From: Alteromonadaceae bacterium BrNp21-10
GTDB lineage: Bacteria; Pseudomonadota; Gammaproteobacteria; Enterobacterales; Alteromonadaceae
Direction of reading: 5' to 3'
DNA length: 64,000 nt
Assembly (NCBI GenBank): GCA_030418115.1
Contig: JAUHQD010000001.1
Location: 62,001 to 126,000, forward strand
Below the pieces are notes generated by a model. That model did no database searches, was not told where the DNA came from, and saw only the letters and a program-made list of their open reading frames with translations. Position 1 is the first letter of the stretch, and each line of letters begins with the position of its first letter. Position numbers and translations under genes: made by a program. This document shows positions 46,734 through 55,416 of this stretch, piece by piece.

Positions 46734-47035
46734 GTAATAACCACAATAATACTATCGCTGATGCTCAAGCGTTTAGCGAACAAATCTACGCCATATTGGC
46801 CGAATCATCCGATGATGTGGAGTTTTCGCAGTTGCTGTCGCTGGTGGAATCTCGAGATAAGTTGATAAATACCTTGCTTGAAAGCCTTGATGAAGCGCAA
46901 AAAAAAGCTTTAATTGAACAAGAAATTCCCGTTAATGAAGATATTCAGAAAAAAGTCGCTGCGTTGTTTAAACAAACTGAAAATCAATTGTCTAAATTTG
47001 TACGCGATCAAAAATCCGTCAAAAAGTACAAATAA
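46730..47035 (+). CDS. FliT-like flagellar chaperone (putative)
   Basis: A 101-residue helical, acidic/basic protein that starts with GTG inside the fliS stop region (GTGAGTAAT). Position after fliS and its size suit FliT, the chaperone of FliD; sequence similarity is too weak for me to name it firmly. It ends the flagellar block before the 270-nt gap to pseB. Confidence 0.6.
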   Translation: MSNNHNNTIADAQAFSEQIYAILAESSDDVEFSQLLSLVESRDKLINTLLESLDEAQKKALIEQEIPVNEDIQKKVAALFKQTENQLSKFVRDQKSVKKYK

Positions 47036-47204
47036 TCCGCTCAACCCGTGAAATTCCACTAAAAAACAAAGAGATATTTCTATTGCTACTGCATTTAGAT
47101 TGCTATCTGGTACTTCCTTGATAGTATTTAATAGTATCTACATTTACTTAGTTTGGTTCGATAAATGCATATCAGCCTGATAATGTAATTTAGTTGTGCA
47201 TAAA

Positions 47205-47234
47205 TTGACGCTTTCATTTAGGTTTGCGTAAATT
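47205..47234 (+). promoter_or_regulatory. Candidate sigma-70 promoter of the glycosylation island
   Basis: -35 TTGACG (47205-47210), an 18-nt spacer and -10 TAAATT (47229-47234) lie 71 nt before pseB. It is the best such site in the gap and would serve the long downstream unit; the spacer is one base above ideal. Confidence 0.4.
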
Positions 47235-47304
47235 GCACGCAAAATTCCAATAATAACGGCTCCCGAGTTCAATAATGTCACAGGGGCAAAAAGGAATAAT
47301 CCGT

Positions 47305-48303
47305 ATGTTTGATTCCAAGTCAATATTAATTACTGGTGGTACCGGTTCTTTCGGCAATAATTTTATTGCTCGGGTTCTTAAAGAATATAAACCTAAAAAG
47401 TTAATTGTGTATTCCCGTGATGAGCTGAAGCAGTTTGATATGCAACAGCGCTTTAACGCCCCTTGTATGCGTTATTTTTTGGGTGATGTCCGTGATAAAC
47501 ACCGTTTAAAAACCGCTATGCGAGATGTGGATTTTGTCATCCATGCTGCAGCGCTCAAACAAGTACCTGCCGCTGAATACAATCCCATGGAATGTATTAA
47601 AACCAATATTATGGGCGCGCAAAATGTTATTGAAGCTTGCATTGAGACCGATGTAAAACGAGTCATAGCCTTATCAACCGATAAAGCGGCTAACCCAGTA
47701 AATCTATACGGTGCGACTAAATTAGCCTCGGATAAATTGTTTGTTGCCGCGAATAACATCTCTGGCGCTGGCGGTACTCGGTTCGCCGTGGTTCGTTATG
47801 GCAATGTGGTAGGTTCACGGGGCTCAGTTGTACCTTTCTTCCGTGATCTACTGGAACAAGGCAAAACCACCTTGCCAGTGACCCATGCTGAAATGACTCG
47901 TTTTTGGATCAGCCTTGATGAAGGCGTGGAGTTTGTTATTAAAAACTTCCAACGCATGCAAGGTGGTGAAATTTTTGTGCCGAAAATACCTTCAGTACGC
48001 ATTCCTGATTTGGTGGAAGCCATGAGCGGCAAACGTGAATATGAGATTATTGGTATTCGCCCAGGGGAAAAAATTCACGAAATTATGGTGCCCGAAGAAG
48101 TTGGTCATCATTCTTTAGAGTTTAAAGACCATTATGTTATTGCTCCAGCGATTAAGTTTTTTGACCGAAATATCGATTATGCCAAAAATAAATTAGGTGA
48201 AATTGGCGCGCCAGTGGATGAGAAATTTGAATACCATTCAGGCACTAATCCACATTACTTAACAGTGGCAGAACTTAAGGCACTAGACGCAAAAACGTTA
48301 TGA
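47305..48303 (+). CDS. pseB: UDP-N-acetylglucosamine 4,6-dehydratase (inverting), PseB
   Basis: A 332-residue short-chain dehydrogenase-type enzyme with NAD-binding GGTGSFGNNF (9-18) and the active-site region STDKAANPVNLYGATKLASDKL. It performs the first step of pseudaminic acid synthesis, converting UDP-GlcNAc to the 4-keto-6-deoxy-L-arabino sugar. The ATG at 47305 with SD AAGGAA is preferred to a start 10 codons earlier. Its stop overlaps pseC as ATGA. Confidence 0.94.
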   Translation: MFDSKSILITGGTGSFGNNFIARVLKEYKPKKLIVYSRDELKQFDMQQRFNAPCMRYFLGDVRDKHRLKTAMRDVDFVIHAAALKQVPAAEYNPMECIKTNIMGAQNVIEACIETDVKRVIALSTDKAANPVNLYGATKLASDKLFVAANNISGAGGTRFAVVRYGNVVGSRGSVVPFFRDLLEQGKTTLPVTHAEMTRFWISLDEGVEFVIKNFQRMQGGEIFVPKIPSVRIPDLVEAMSGKREYEIIGIRPGEKIHEIMVPEEVGHHSLEFKDHYVIAPAIKFFDRNIDYAKNKLGEIGAPVDEKFEYHSGTNPHYLTVAELKALDAKTL

Positions 48304-49436
48304 TCCCATATGGTAAACACGCGGTAAATCAAACGGATATTGACGCTGTTGTTAAAGTGTTGGAACAACAGTTTCTAACACAGGGCGAACAAGTGCCCGC
48401 ATTTGAACAGGCATTAGCCACTTATTGCCAAAGCCAATATGCGGTCGCCGTGAATAGCGGTACTTCCGCATTACACATTGCTTGCCTTGCAATAGGAGTA
48501 GGTGAAGGTGATGTGGTGTGGACCTCGCCCTTGTCATTTGTGGCCTCAGCTAACTGTGCATTGTATTGTGGTGCTAAAGTCGACTTTGTGGACATTGATG
48601 CTGTCACTCGTAATTTGTGTGTGGATAATCTCGCGCAAAAATTGGCTACGGCCACTCAGTTACCTAAAGCATTAGTAGTCGTGCATTATGCCGGTGTCAG
48701 TTGTGATATGCAGGCCATTAGTGCCTTGGCTAAGCAATACGGCTTTGCGGTGATTGAAGATGCCTGTCATGGCCTTGGTGGTCAGTATCAAAACAAGCCT
48801 ATTGGCAGTTGCCAATATTCGGATATGACCGTACTGAGCTTCCATCCGGTTAAATCAATTACTACAGCGGAAGGTGGGGCAGTACTTACCAATAATCCGG
48901 AATTACAAAAACAATTAGTCTTGTATGCTAAGCACGGTATCACTCGCGATGAATCGCTGATGCAACAACCGTCACCTGGTGATTGGTACTATGAGCAAAT
49001 CGCATTAGGCTTTAACTATCGACTAAGTGATTTACATGCCGCGTTGGGCATCTCCCAGTTAAATCGATTAGATGATTTTATTCAGCGGCGCCGCCGATTA
49101 GTCAAAAATTACCAACAACAGTTGCAAACATTACCGCTGCAATTGCCTGATATGCAGCAAGTGGATACAAGCGCTTGGCATATTTATACGGTGGCCTTAA
49201 AAGAGCATGATCGCCGACAGGTCTTCAATGCTCTAAAAGCCAAAGGTATTGGCGTGAATGTGCATTATATTCCCATCCATTTACAACCTTATTATCGTCA
49301 ATTGGGTTTCAAGCTTGGGGATTTTCCTATAGCAGAGGGTTTTTACCATCGCGCATTAACCTTACCACTTTACCCAGATTTGAGTGACGCCGAGCAAACT
49401 CAAGTAGTCGATGTACTGCACGAGGTGCTAAGTTGA
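48300..49436 (+). CDS. pseC: UDP-4-amino-4,6-dideoxy-N-acetyl-beta-L-altrosamine transaminase, PseC
   Basis: A 378-residue DegT/DnrJ/EryC1-type PLP aminotransferase. The PLP lysine is in SFHPVKSITTAEGGA, with EDACHGLGGQYQNKPIG upstream. It aminates the PseB product at C4. Coupled to pseB (ATGA) and pseF (TTGA). Confidence 0.93.
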   Translation: MIPYGKHAVNQTDIDAVVKVLEQQFLTQGEQVPAFEQALATYCQSQYAVAVNSGTSALHIACLAIGVGEGDVVWTSPLSFVASANCALYCGAKVDFVDIDAVTRNLCVDNLAQKLATATQLPKALVVVHYAGVSCDMQAISALAKQYGFAVIEDACHGLGGQYQNKPIGSCQYSDMTVLSFHPVKSITTAEGGAVLTNNPELQKQLVLYAKHGITRDESLMQQPSPGDWYYEQIALGFNYRLSDLHAALGISQLNRLDDFIQRRRRLVKNYQQQLQTLPLQLPDMQQVDTSAWHIYTVALKEHDRRQVFNALKAKGIGVNVHYIPIHLQPYYRQLGFKLGDFPIAEGFYHRALTLPLYPDLSDAEQTQVVDVLHEVLS

Positions 49437-50125
49437 ATTTGGCTATTATTCCTGCCCGTGGTGGTAGTAAGCGTATTCCCGGTAAGAATATCCGTGCCTT
49501 CGCGGGTAAGCCGTTGATTGCCTATTCCATCGAGGCGGCGCAGCAAAGTGGCGTATTTGATAAAATTATCGTCTCCACCGACAGTCCAGCGGTTGCCGAT
49601 GTTGCTATCGCCTATGGTGCCGAAGTGCCGTTTTTACGTCCTGATGATTTAGCCGATGATTTTACTGGTACTCGCCCGGTGACCAATCACGCCATCGAAT
49701 ATTGTCAGCAGCACTTTTTTGAACCAGAGTTTAGTTGCTGTATTTATGCTACCGCGCCTTTTTTGCAGGTCGAATATTTGCAACAAGGGTTACAGCAACT
49801 GCAACAACAAGCAGATAAAGCCTTTGCGTTTTCGGTCAGTACATTCGCTTTTCCAATCCAGCGAGCTTTGATAAAACAAAATGGCGGCGTAGCGCCGTTT
49901 TCGCCAGCGGATATCAACAAGCGCTCACAGGATTTAGCCGAAACTTATCATGATGCGGGACAGTTTTATTGGGGGCGTAGTGCAGACTACTTGAGCCCTA
50001 AACGTATTTTCTCTGAACATAGTGTTGCCATCGAGCTACCGCGACATTTGGTACAGGATATTGATACCGAAGAAGATTGGCTGCGCGCGGAGCTAATGTA
50101 TAAAGCCTATATGCAGGCAAATTGA
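49433..50125 (+). CDS. pseF: Pseudaminic acid cytidylyltransferase, PseF
   Basis: A 230-residue CMP-sialate-synthetase-type enzyme with IIPARGGSKRIPGKNIR (4-20) and STDSPAVADVAIAYGAE. It activates pseudaminic acid with CTP to CMP-Pse, the donor for Maf. It starts with TTG overlapping the pseC stop. Confidence 0.92.
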   Translation: MNLAIIPARGGSKRIPGKNIRAFAGKPLIAYSIEAAQQSGVFDKIIVSTDSPAVADVAIAYGAEVPFLRPDDLADDFTGTRPVTNHAIEYCQQHFFEPEFSCCIYATAPFLQVEYLQQGLQQLQQQADKAFAFSVSTFAFPIQRALIKQNGGVAPFSPADINKRSQDLAETYHDAGQFYWGRSADYLSPKRIFSEHSVAIELPRHLVQDIDTEEDWLRAELMYKAYMQAN

Positions 50126-50145
50126 ATAGGCAGGAATAACTTTAA

Positions 50146-51132
50146 ATGACACAACGTATTTTATTAATTCGCATGCTAGGTCTGGGAGATGTCACTTGTA
50201 TAGGCATTCCAGCGCTGCGTTATTTTAAACAGCAGTTTCCTGATGCAGAAATGACCTTCTTAACCTTCGCAGCGGGTAAGGATATCATTCAGCTGGCTGA
50301 ACCTGATGTAAAGATCCAAGTTTTAGAAAACGGCCAATGGCCAGAAAGTATTATCCCAGCCATGGAAACCTTTTTAGGCTTGGCGGAAGAAATTATTGGT
50401 GTGGGTTATGATCAGATCATTAACCTCGACACTTGGTTTATGCCGTGTTTCTTAAGTCGATTTTTAAAAGATGCCGGTGAAAAGGTAATTGGTAACACAC
50501 TGGCAATATCGGTGGCTGAATTAGTCGATAAGTTTCAGGATCAAAGCCTTAAGCCCGAGTTTGTGAATGATCCGGCAATGTATATGCAAAGTAGCTTTTT
50601 TGGCATGATGCGTTGGCATACCACCTGGTGGGAAAGTGTAGCGCTGCCGAATATGGGCTACCCTGAATTTTATTTACGTACGTGTTGTGGCTTTGATCAG
50701 CTAGACATGGATATGCAGATTGACGTCAAAGCCGATCATCAGCTTAAAAAAATCGGTAAGAACAAAAAAATCATCGCTTTTGCACCCGATGCTCGTACCT
50801 CAGAACGCAATTACCCTTATGGATCGCAGTTAAAAAAGTTGTTAGAAGAGGCTGGTTATCATGTGTGGACCGGTTTCGATGGCTCAGTGTCTATGCGCCA
50901 AACCTTAGCCCAATTAAAAGCCAGTGATTTATTAGTGACCGCGCCGTCGGCGCCTCAATGGTTGGCGACTACCGTCGGTTGTCCAAGTTTGGTGATTTGT
51001 GCTGATGTGGACCCGCGTACTTTGATGCCCGAATACGCCACCGATCCTAGTCCGATTGTGATCCCACCTGAAAACTTATTGGAAAGCATTCAGTCAATTT
51101 TTGCAGAGGCCGAAAGTGACGCTAATGAATGA
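50146..51132 (+). CDS. GT9-like glycosyltransferase in the pse operon
   Basis: A 328-residue protein with the heptosyltransferase-like N-terminus ILLIRMLGLGDVTCIGIPALRYFKQQFPDAEM and a C-terminal nucleotide-sugar-binding half (IIAFAPDARTSERNYPYG; TAPSAPQWLATTVGCPSLVI). GT9 enzymes transfer heptoses and other sugars from nucleotide donors. Its place between pseF and pseI suggests a role in building the flagellin glycan rather than lipopolysaccharide. It overlaps pseI by 8 nt. Confidence 0.75.
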   Translation: MTQRILLIRMLGLGDVTCIGIPALRYFKQQFPDAEMTFLTFAAGKDIIQLAEPDVKIQVLENGQWPESIIPAMETFLGLAEEIIGVGYDQIINLDTWFMPCFLSRFLKDAGEKVIGNTLAISVAELVDKFQDQSLKPEFVNDPAMYMQSSFFGMMRWHTTWWESVALPNMGYPEFYLRTCCGFDQLDMDMQIDVKADHQLKKIGKNKKIIAFAPDARTSERNYPYGSQLKKLLEEAGYHVWTGFDGSVSMRQTLAQLKASDLLVTAPSAPQWLATTVGCPSLVICADVDPRTLMPEYATDPSPIVIPPENLLESIQSIFAEAESDANE

Positions 51133-52177
51133 TATTTATATCGATGACTATTGTGTCGGCTCGCAGTCAAAGCCACTTATTATTGCTGAGCTCAGTGGTA
51201 ATCACAGCCAACAACTTGATCTAGCGCTAAAAATGGTCGAAGCCGCCGCTAAGGCAGGTGCTGATGCGATTAAGCTGCAAACCTATACTGCTGATAGTAT
51301 GACGTTAGATGTGCGCAGCCAAGGTTTTGTTATCGAAGAAACCGATAGCCTATGGCATGGTGAATCCTTACATGCATTGTATCAAAAAGCCGCGACCCCT
51401 TATGAGTGGCACCAGCAATTGTTTGATCGTGCCAATGAATTGGGAATGTTGGCCTTTAGCTCGCCCTTTGATGAACAGGCTGTGGAGTTTCTCGATAGCC
51501 TTAATGTACCTTGCTATAAAATTGCCTCGTTTGAACTGACCGACTTGCCACTAATTGCTTGTGCTGCCAGTAAAGGCAAACCGCTGATTATGTCCACGGG
51601 CATGGCCAGTTTGAGTGAAATTGAACAAGCCGTCGCAACCGCCAAGAGTGCAGGTTGCAACGACATAGTTTTACTCAAGTGCACTAGCACTTATCCAGCA
51701 CAGCCGACCAATACTAATCTAAATACCATTGCTCATTTACGTGATGCCTTTGGCTGTCAGGTGGGATTATCTGACCATACCGCCGGTGTGGGTGTATCGG
51801 TGGCGGCAGTTGCCCTTGGCGCAACGGTAATTGAAAAACACTTTGTGCTGGATAGAAATGCCGGTGGTGTTGATGCGGCGTTCTCACTCGAGCCCCAAGA
51901 GTTAGTGCTACTAGTGAATGAAACCGAACGGGCATGGCAAGCCATGGGGCAGGTCATTTACGGTGGAACTCAGGCAGAAGAAAAATCTAAGCAATATCGC
52001 CGTTCGATTTATGTCAGTGAAGATATTAAAGCCGGTGAAGCGTTGGATAAATCGAATTTACGCATTGTACGTCCAGCCTTTGGTTTAGCTCCTAAACATT
52101 GGCATAGCGTACTGCATAAAGTAGCTAAACATGACTTAGTCAAAGGAACCCCCCTTAGTTGGGATGACCTGCAATGA
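51125..52177 (+). CDS. pseI: Pseudaminic acid synthase, PseI
   Basis: A 350-residue NeuB-family enzyme: TIM-barrel with IIAELSGNHSQQLDLALKMV and the phosphoenolpyruvate-binding region LLKCTSTYPAQ, plus a C-terminal SAF domain (about 290-345, SIYVSEDIKAGEAL). It condenses the 6-deoxy-diacetamido-altrose with PEP to make pseudaminic acid. The ATG at 51125 is chosen; 8 upstream codons also fit the frame. Confidence 0.94.
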   Translation: MNDIYIDDYCVGSQSKPLIIAELSGNHSQQLDLALKMVEAAAKAGADAIKLQTYTADSMTLDVRSQGFVIEETDSLWHGESLHALYQKAATPYEWHQQLFDRANELGMLAFSSPFDEQAVEFLDSLNVPCYKIASFELTDLPLIACAASKGKPLIMSTGMASLSEIEQAVATAKSAGCNDIVLLKCTSTYPAQPTNTNLNTIAHLRDAFGCQVGLSDHTAGVGVSVAAVALGATVIEKHFVLDRNAGGVDAAFSLEPQELVLLVNETERAWQAMGQVIYGGTQAEEKSKQYRRSIYVSEDIKAGEALDKSNLRIVRPAFGLAPKHWHSVLHKVAKHDLVKGTPLSWDDLQ

Positions 52178-53217
52178 AAGCGCTGTTTAGAGTGGATGCC
52201 AGTGCCGACATCGGCCTTGGTCATTTGATGCGCTGTTTGGCCTTAGCTCAAACCTTAGCTCGCGAAAATTTCGAGATTATTTTTGTTTGCCAGCATCAGA
52301 CTCAAAATATTGCCCTAAGCCGCCAAGATTGGGTAGGCGGAATTGTTGTGATCCCAGAGGGCTTTACTCAAGCGCAAGAATTGGACTGGTTAGCAATGCT
52401 AAATGAAATGCAGCAAGCTGATGTGGTGATTATTGATGGTTATCAATTTGATAGTGGTTATCGACAACGACTGCGGGCTATGGCCAAAAAGCTGGTTGTT
52501 TTTGATGACAATAATAACAGTGGCGAACTGCACGGGGATTTAGTCATCAACGGTGCCAATAATGCCGCTGAATTAGGTTATAAAATCAGTGCGCCAAATG
52601 CTCAATATTGCCTAGGTAGTGATTACCGCATATTACGCCAAGAGTTTATCCAGCTTGATGAAGTACCGTGGTCACAGCGCCATTCGTTATGCATTATGAT
52701 GGGCGGTAGTGATCCATTAAATATTACCTTGCCGTTACTTGAAGCCTTACAACAACAAAATGCCAGCATGCCTATTCGGGTGATGACCGGCGCAGCTTAT
52801 CCTTTTATGGACGATTTGCAGGCGTTTATTCGCCAAAGCCCCATGGCAATTCAACATTTAGCGAATTGCCAACAGGTGGCTGAGATCGTGAGCCAAAGTC
52901 GTTTGGCGATATCCGCTGCCGGTGGTAGTCAGTTTGAAATATTGGCCTGCCATACCCCCACAATGCTGATGGTGGTTGCTGATAATCAACGTAACGCTAC
53001 GCTGCAAAGTGCTAAGCAAGGTTGGTGCGATATTTTAGAAGCGAATAATCAGGCATTGTTACATGATCATTTCCCCGCTATTGCCATACAAATTATGTTG
53101 CTTTGGGATGATGAAGCTAAATTAATGGCCATGCATCAGCAAACACAGCAACATGCCGATACCCAAGGTTGCCAGCGAGTATTACAGGCAATGCAAAACA
53201 TGTTGGCAGTGGCATGA
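52174..53217 (+). CDS. pseG: UDP-diacetamido-trideoxy-beta-L-altropyranose hydrolase, PseG
   Basis: A 347-residue GT-B-fold hydrolase with FRVDASADIGLGHLMRCLALA (4-24, the Gly-rich loop plus catalytic His) and ISAAGGSQFEILACHTPT. It removes UDP from the PseH product. It overlaps pseI and pseH by 4 nt each. Confidence 0.92.
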   Translation: MKALFRVDASADIGLGHLMRCLALAQTLARENFEIIFVCQHQTQNIALSRQDWVGGIVVIPEGFTQAQELDWLAMLNEMQQADVVIIDGYQFDSGYRQRLRAMAKKLVVFDDNNNSGELHGDLVINGANNAAELGYKISAPNAQYCLGSDYRILRQEFIQLDEVPWSQRHSLCIMMGGSDPLNITLPLLEALQQQNASMPIRVMTGAAYPFMDDLQAFIRQSPMAIQHLANCQQVAEIVSQSRLAISAAGGSQFEILACHTPTMLMVVADNQRNATLQSAKQGWCDILEANNQALLHDHFPAIAIQIMLLWDDEAKLMAMHQQTQQHADTQGCQRVLQAMQNMLAVA

Positions 53218-53753
53218 AGGCGTTATGCGGTTATAACGTTGCGTTAAACCCCATTCAGCAAACTGATCTTGAGATGATCCGCCAATGGCGAAATTCGCCT
53301 GCGGTAAGCCAGTTTATGTTATCCCAAGAGGACATCAGCACTGAGCAACAGCAAGCGTGGTTTAATAAATTACAGCGTGACAACACTCAGCAGCATTGGT
53401 TGATTTGCTATAAACAGCAGCCTATAGGTTGTGCGAACATTAAAGCTTGCTACCAAGGGCAACAACTCAGTAATGCGCAAGCAATTGAAGTGGGCCTGTA
53501 TATCGCCGATGAACGGTATCGTGGCAATATTGTTGCTTTTGCGCCGACCTTACTAGTTAATGATTACTGCTTTGAGGAATTAGCCACCAAGCAGTTGTTA
53601 GCAGTAGTAAAAAACAGCAATCAGGCCGCGTTAAATTACAATGAAAAATTAGGCTACAAAGTACAGCAAAGGGGAGAGTTGCTTAAATTAACCTTAACGG
53701 CCAAGGATTACCAACAAGCCACTGTTACCATTAAACAGTTTTTATCCCGTTAG
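53214..53753 (+). CDS. pseH: N-acetyltransferase of pseudaminic acid synthesis, PseH
   Basis: A 179-residue GNAT-fold protein (RQWRNSPAVSQFMLSQE, GLYIADERYRGNIVAFAPTLL, NQAALNYNEKLGYK). It acetylates the 4-amino sugar from acetyl-CoA; because an ACP and acyl-activating genes follow, a longer acyl donor should be considered. The ATG at 53214 overlaps the pseG stop. Confidence 0.88.
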   Translation: MKALCGYNVALNPIQQTDLEMIRQWRNSPAVSQFMLSQEDISTEQQQAWFNKLQRDNTQQHWLICYKQQPIGCANIKACYQGQQLSNAQAIEVGLYIADERYRGNIVAFAPTLLVNDYCFEELATKQLLAVVKNSNQAALNYNEKLGYKVQQRGELLKLTLTAKDYQQATVTIKQFLSR

Positions 53754-53769
53754 ATTAGGAAGTTGATAC

Positions 53770-54012
53770 ATGACTAGCACACAGACGTTATATCAGGCAT
53801 TTGCCACTGGCTTAGGGGTTGACCTAGCACAAGTGAGTGACGAATTAGCCTACAACAGTATTCCTCAGTGGGATTCAACTGCACATATGATTTTGATTGC
53901 CGAGCTGGAAAACCAGTTTGATGTAATGCTTGATACCGACGATATTATTGATATGAGTTCGGTTGCTAAAGCCAAAGAGATCCTAGCCAAACATGATGTG
54001 CAGTTTGCCTAG
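53770..54012 (+). CDS. Acyl carrier protein of the glycosylation island
   Basis: An 80-residue carrier protein; the 4'-phosphopantetheine serine is Ser36 in QWDSTAHMILI, a helical fold with acidic helix II (LENQFDVMLDTDDI). It differs from the fatty-acid AcpP motif (DSLD), so it is a specialised carrier. It sits directly before an AMP-forming ligase that could load it. Confidence 0.88.
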   Translation: MTSTQTLYQAFATGLGVDLAQVSDELAYNSIPQWDSTAHMILIAELENQFDVMLDTDDIIDMSSVAKAKEILAKHDVQFA

Positions 54013-54027
54013 TGTAGCGCACTAGGC
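54005..54027 (+). promoter_or_regulatory. Intra-operon hairpin between ACP and ligase genes
   Basis: A perfect 8-bp stem (GCCTAGTG / CACTAGGC) with a TAGCG loop contains the ACP stop codon. No T-run follows, so it should not terminate; it may set the ratio of ACP to ligase by mRNA processing or by hindering initiation at the next gene. Confidence 0.5.
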
Positions 54028-54048
54028 GAATAAGCATTGGTGACTAAA

Positions 54049-55413
54049 ATGTTTTTTCAGCAATTACCACAGCACGGGCATAACCTCGCGTTAATTGAAG
54101 GCGAGCAACGGCTTGATTACTTGCAATTACAGCAGCAGGTTGATGCTTTCAAACAGCGCTTACCTGTAGCCGGTTTAGTGCTACTCAAAGCCAGTAATAA
54201 CATCCCGAGTATGGTTGCCTATTTAGCCTGTTTACAAGCCCAATTGCCGATGATTCTGGTGGATAAAAAAATTAATGATGGATATCAGCAGACACTAGTC
54301 GACACTTTTAAAGTGAATGCACTGATAGCCGACGGCGAGGTGCAAGTGCTTAGCACTAGCGCTGTTAACATTGACCCGCAATTAGCGTTGTTATTATCCA
54401 CCTCTGGCTCTACTGGTTCCCCTAAACAAGTGGCGTTATCTGCTGCAAATTTACAGGCCAATGCTCAGTCTATTTGTGACTATTTACCGATTGAATCTAG
54501 TGACGTTACCATTACCACATTATCTCCTCATTATTCTTACGGACTATCGGTGATCAATAGTCATTTGTTGGCTGGTGCCAGCATTGTATTGAATGAACAT
54601 AGTGTGATCAGTCGTGAATTTTGGCAGACGTTTGAGCAACATCAAGTGACTAGTTTTGCCGGTGTGCCCTATACCTATGAAATGCTGTTACGACTGCGCT
54701 TTACCCAAAAGAGTTGGCCATCCCTGCGTTATTTTACCCAAGCCGGCGGCAAGCTTAGTGAAGATAAGGTATCTTTGTTGGCAGAGTATGCCAAGCAACA
54801 TAATCAGCAGTTTTTTGTAATGTATGGTCAAACCGAAGCCACTGCACGCATGGCCTATAATGCTCACCCCGATAAAAAGCCAGCCAGCATTGGTAAAGCC
54901 ATACCTAAAGGTGAACTGAGTTTGCTTGATGACAACGGACAAACGATTGACGATTGCCATCAGCAAGGGGAATTAGTTTATCGCGGTGACAATATCATGT
55001 TGGGTTATGCAAATAACGCGACTGAACTGCGACAATTCACGCAGTCTGACACTTTAGCTACTGGAGACATTGCGCTTAGAGATGAAGAGGGCGATTATAT
55101 TATCTGCGGCCGCATTAAACGCATGATTAAACTTTTCGGTGTACGTATTAGTTTAGATGAAGTCGAAAGGATTTTGGTCGATAAAGGTGTTGAAGTCGCG
55201 GTAATCGGTAATGATAATGCATTGCAGATTGTTTTGGCCCAGCCAAATGATGTCGCAGCTATTGAGCAGCTTATTTGTCAAAAGATGCAACTTCACCCCA
55301 GTGTAGTAGAGGTAAAACTAGTGGCTGAATTGCCTCGTACCCAGAATAATAAAATTGATTATTTGCGTGTAGCCGCTTTGTTTTTGACTGTAGAAGCGGA
55401 GCGTTTAGATTAG
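54049..55413 (+). CDS. AMP-forming acyl/aminoacyl ligase
   Basis: About 454 residues of the ANL superfamily. The P-loop is LLLSTSGSTGSPKQ (about 114-127), then FFVMYGQTEATARM (A5), the TGDIALRDEEGDYIICGR region, GRIKRMIKLFGVRISLDEVE (A8) and catalytic Lys in NNKIDYLRV (A10). It would adenylate a carboxylic acid and load it on the adjacent ACP. Substrate unknown (no specificity code could be read). The ATG at 54049 is used; TTG and GTG lie 12 and 9 nt upstream in frame. Confidence 0.85.
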   Translation: MFFQQLPQHGHNLALIEGEQRLDYLQLQQQVDAFKQRLPVAGLVLLKASNNIPSMVAYLACLQAQLPMILVDKKINDGYQQTLVDTFKVNALIADGEVQVLSTSAVNIDPQLALLLSTSGSTGSPKQVALSAANLQANAQSICDYLPIESSDVTITTLSPHYSYGLSVINSHLLAGASIVLNEHSVISREFWQTFEQHQVTSFAGVPYTYEMLLRLRFTQKSWPSLRYFTQAGGKLSEDKVSLLAEYAKQHNQQFFVMYGQTEATARMAYNAHPDKKPASIGKAIPKGELSLLDDNGQTIDDCHQQGELVYRGDNIMLGYANNATELRQFTQSDTLATGDIALRDEEGDYIICGRIKRMIKLFGVRISLDEVERILVDKGVEVAVIGNDNALQIVLAQPNDVAAIEQLICQKMQLHPSVVEVKLVAELPRTQNNKIDYLRVAALFLTVEAERLD

Positions 55414-55416
55414 CCT

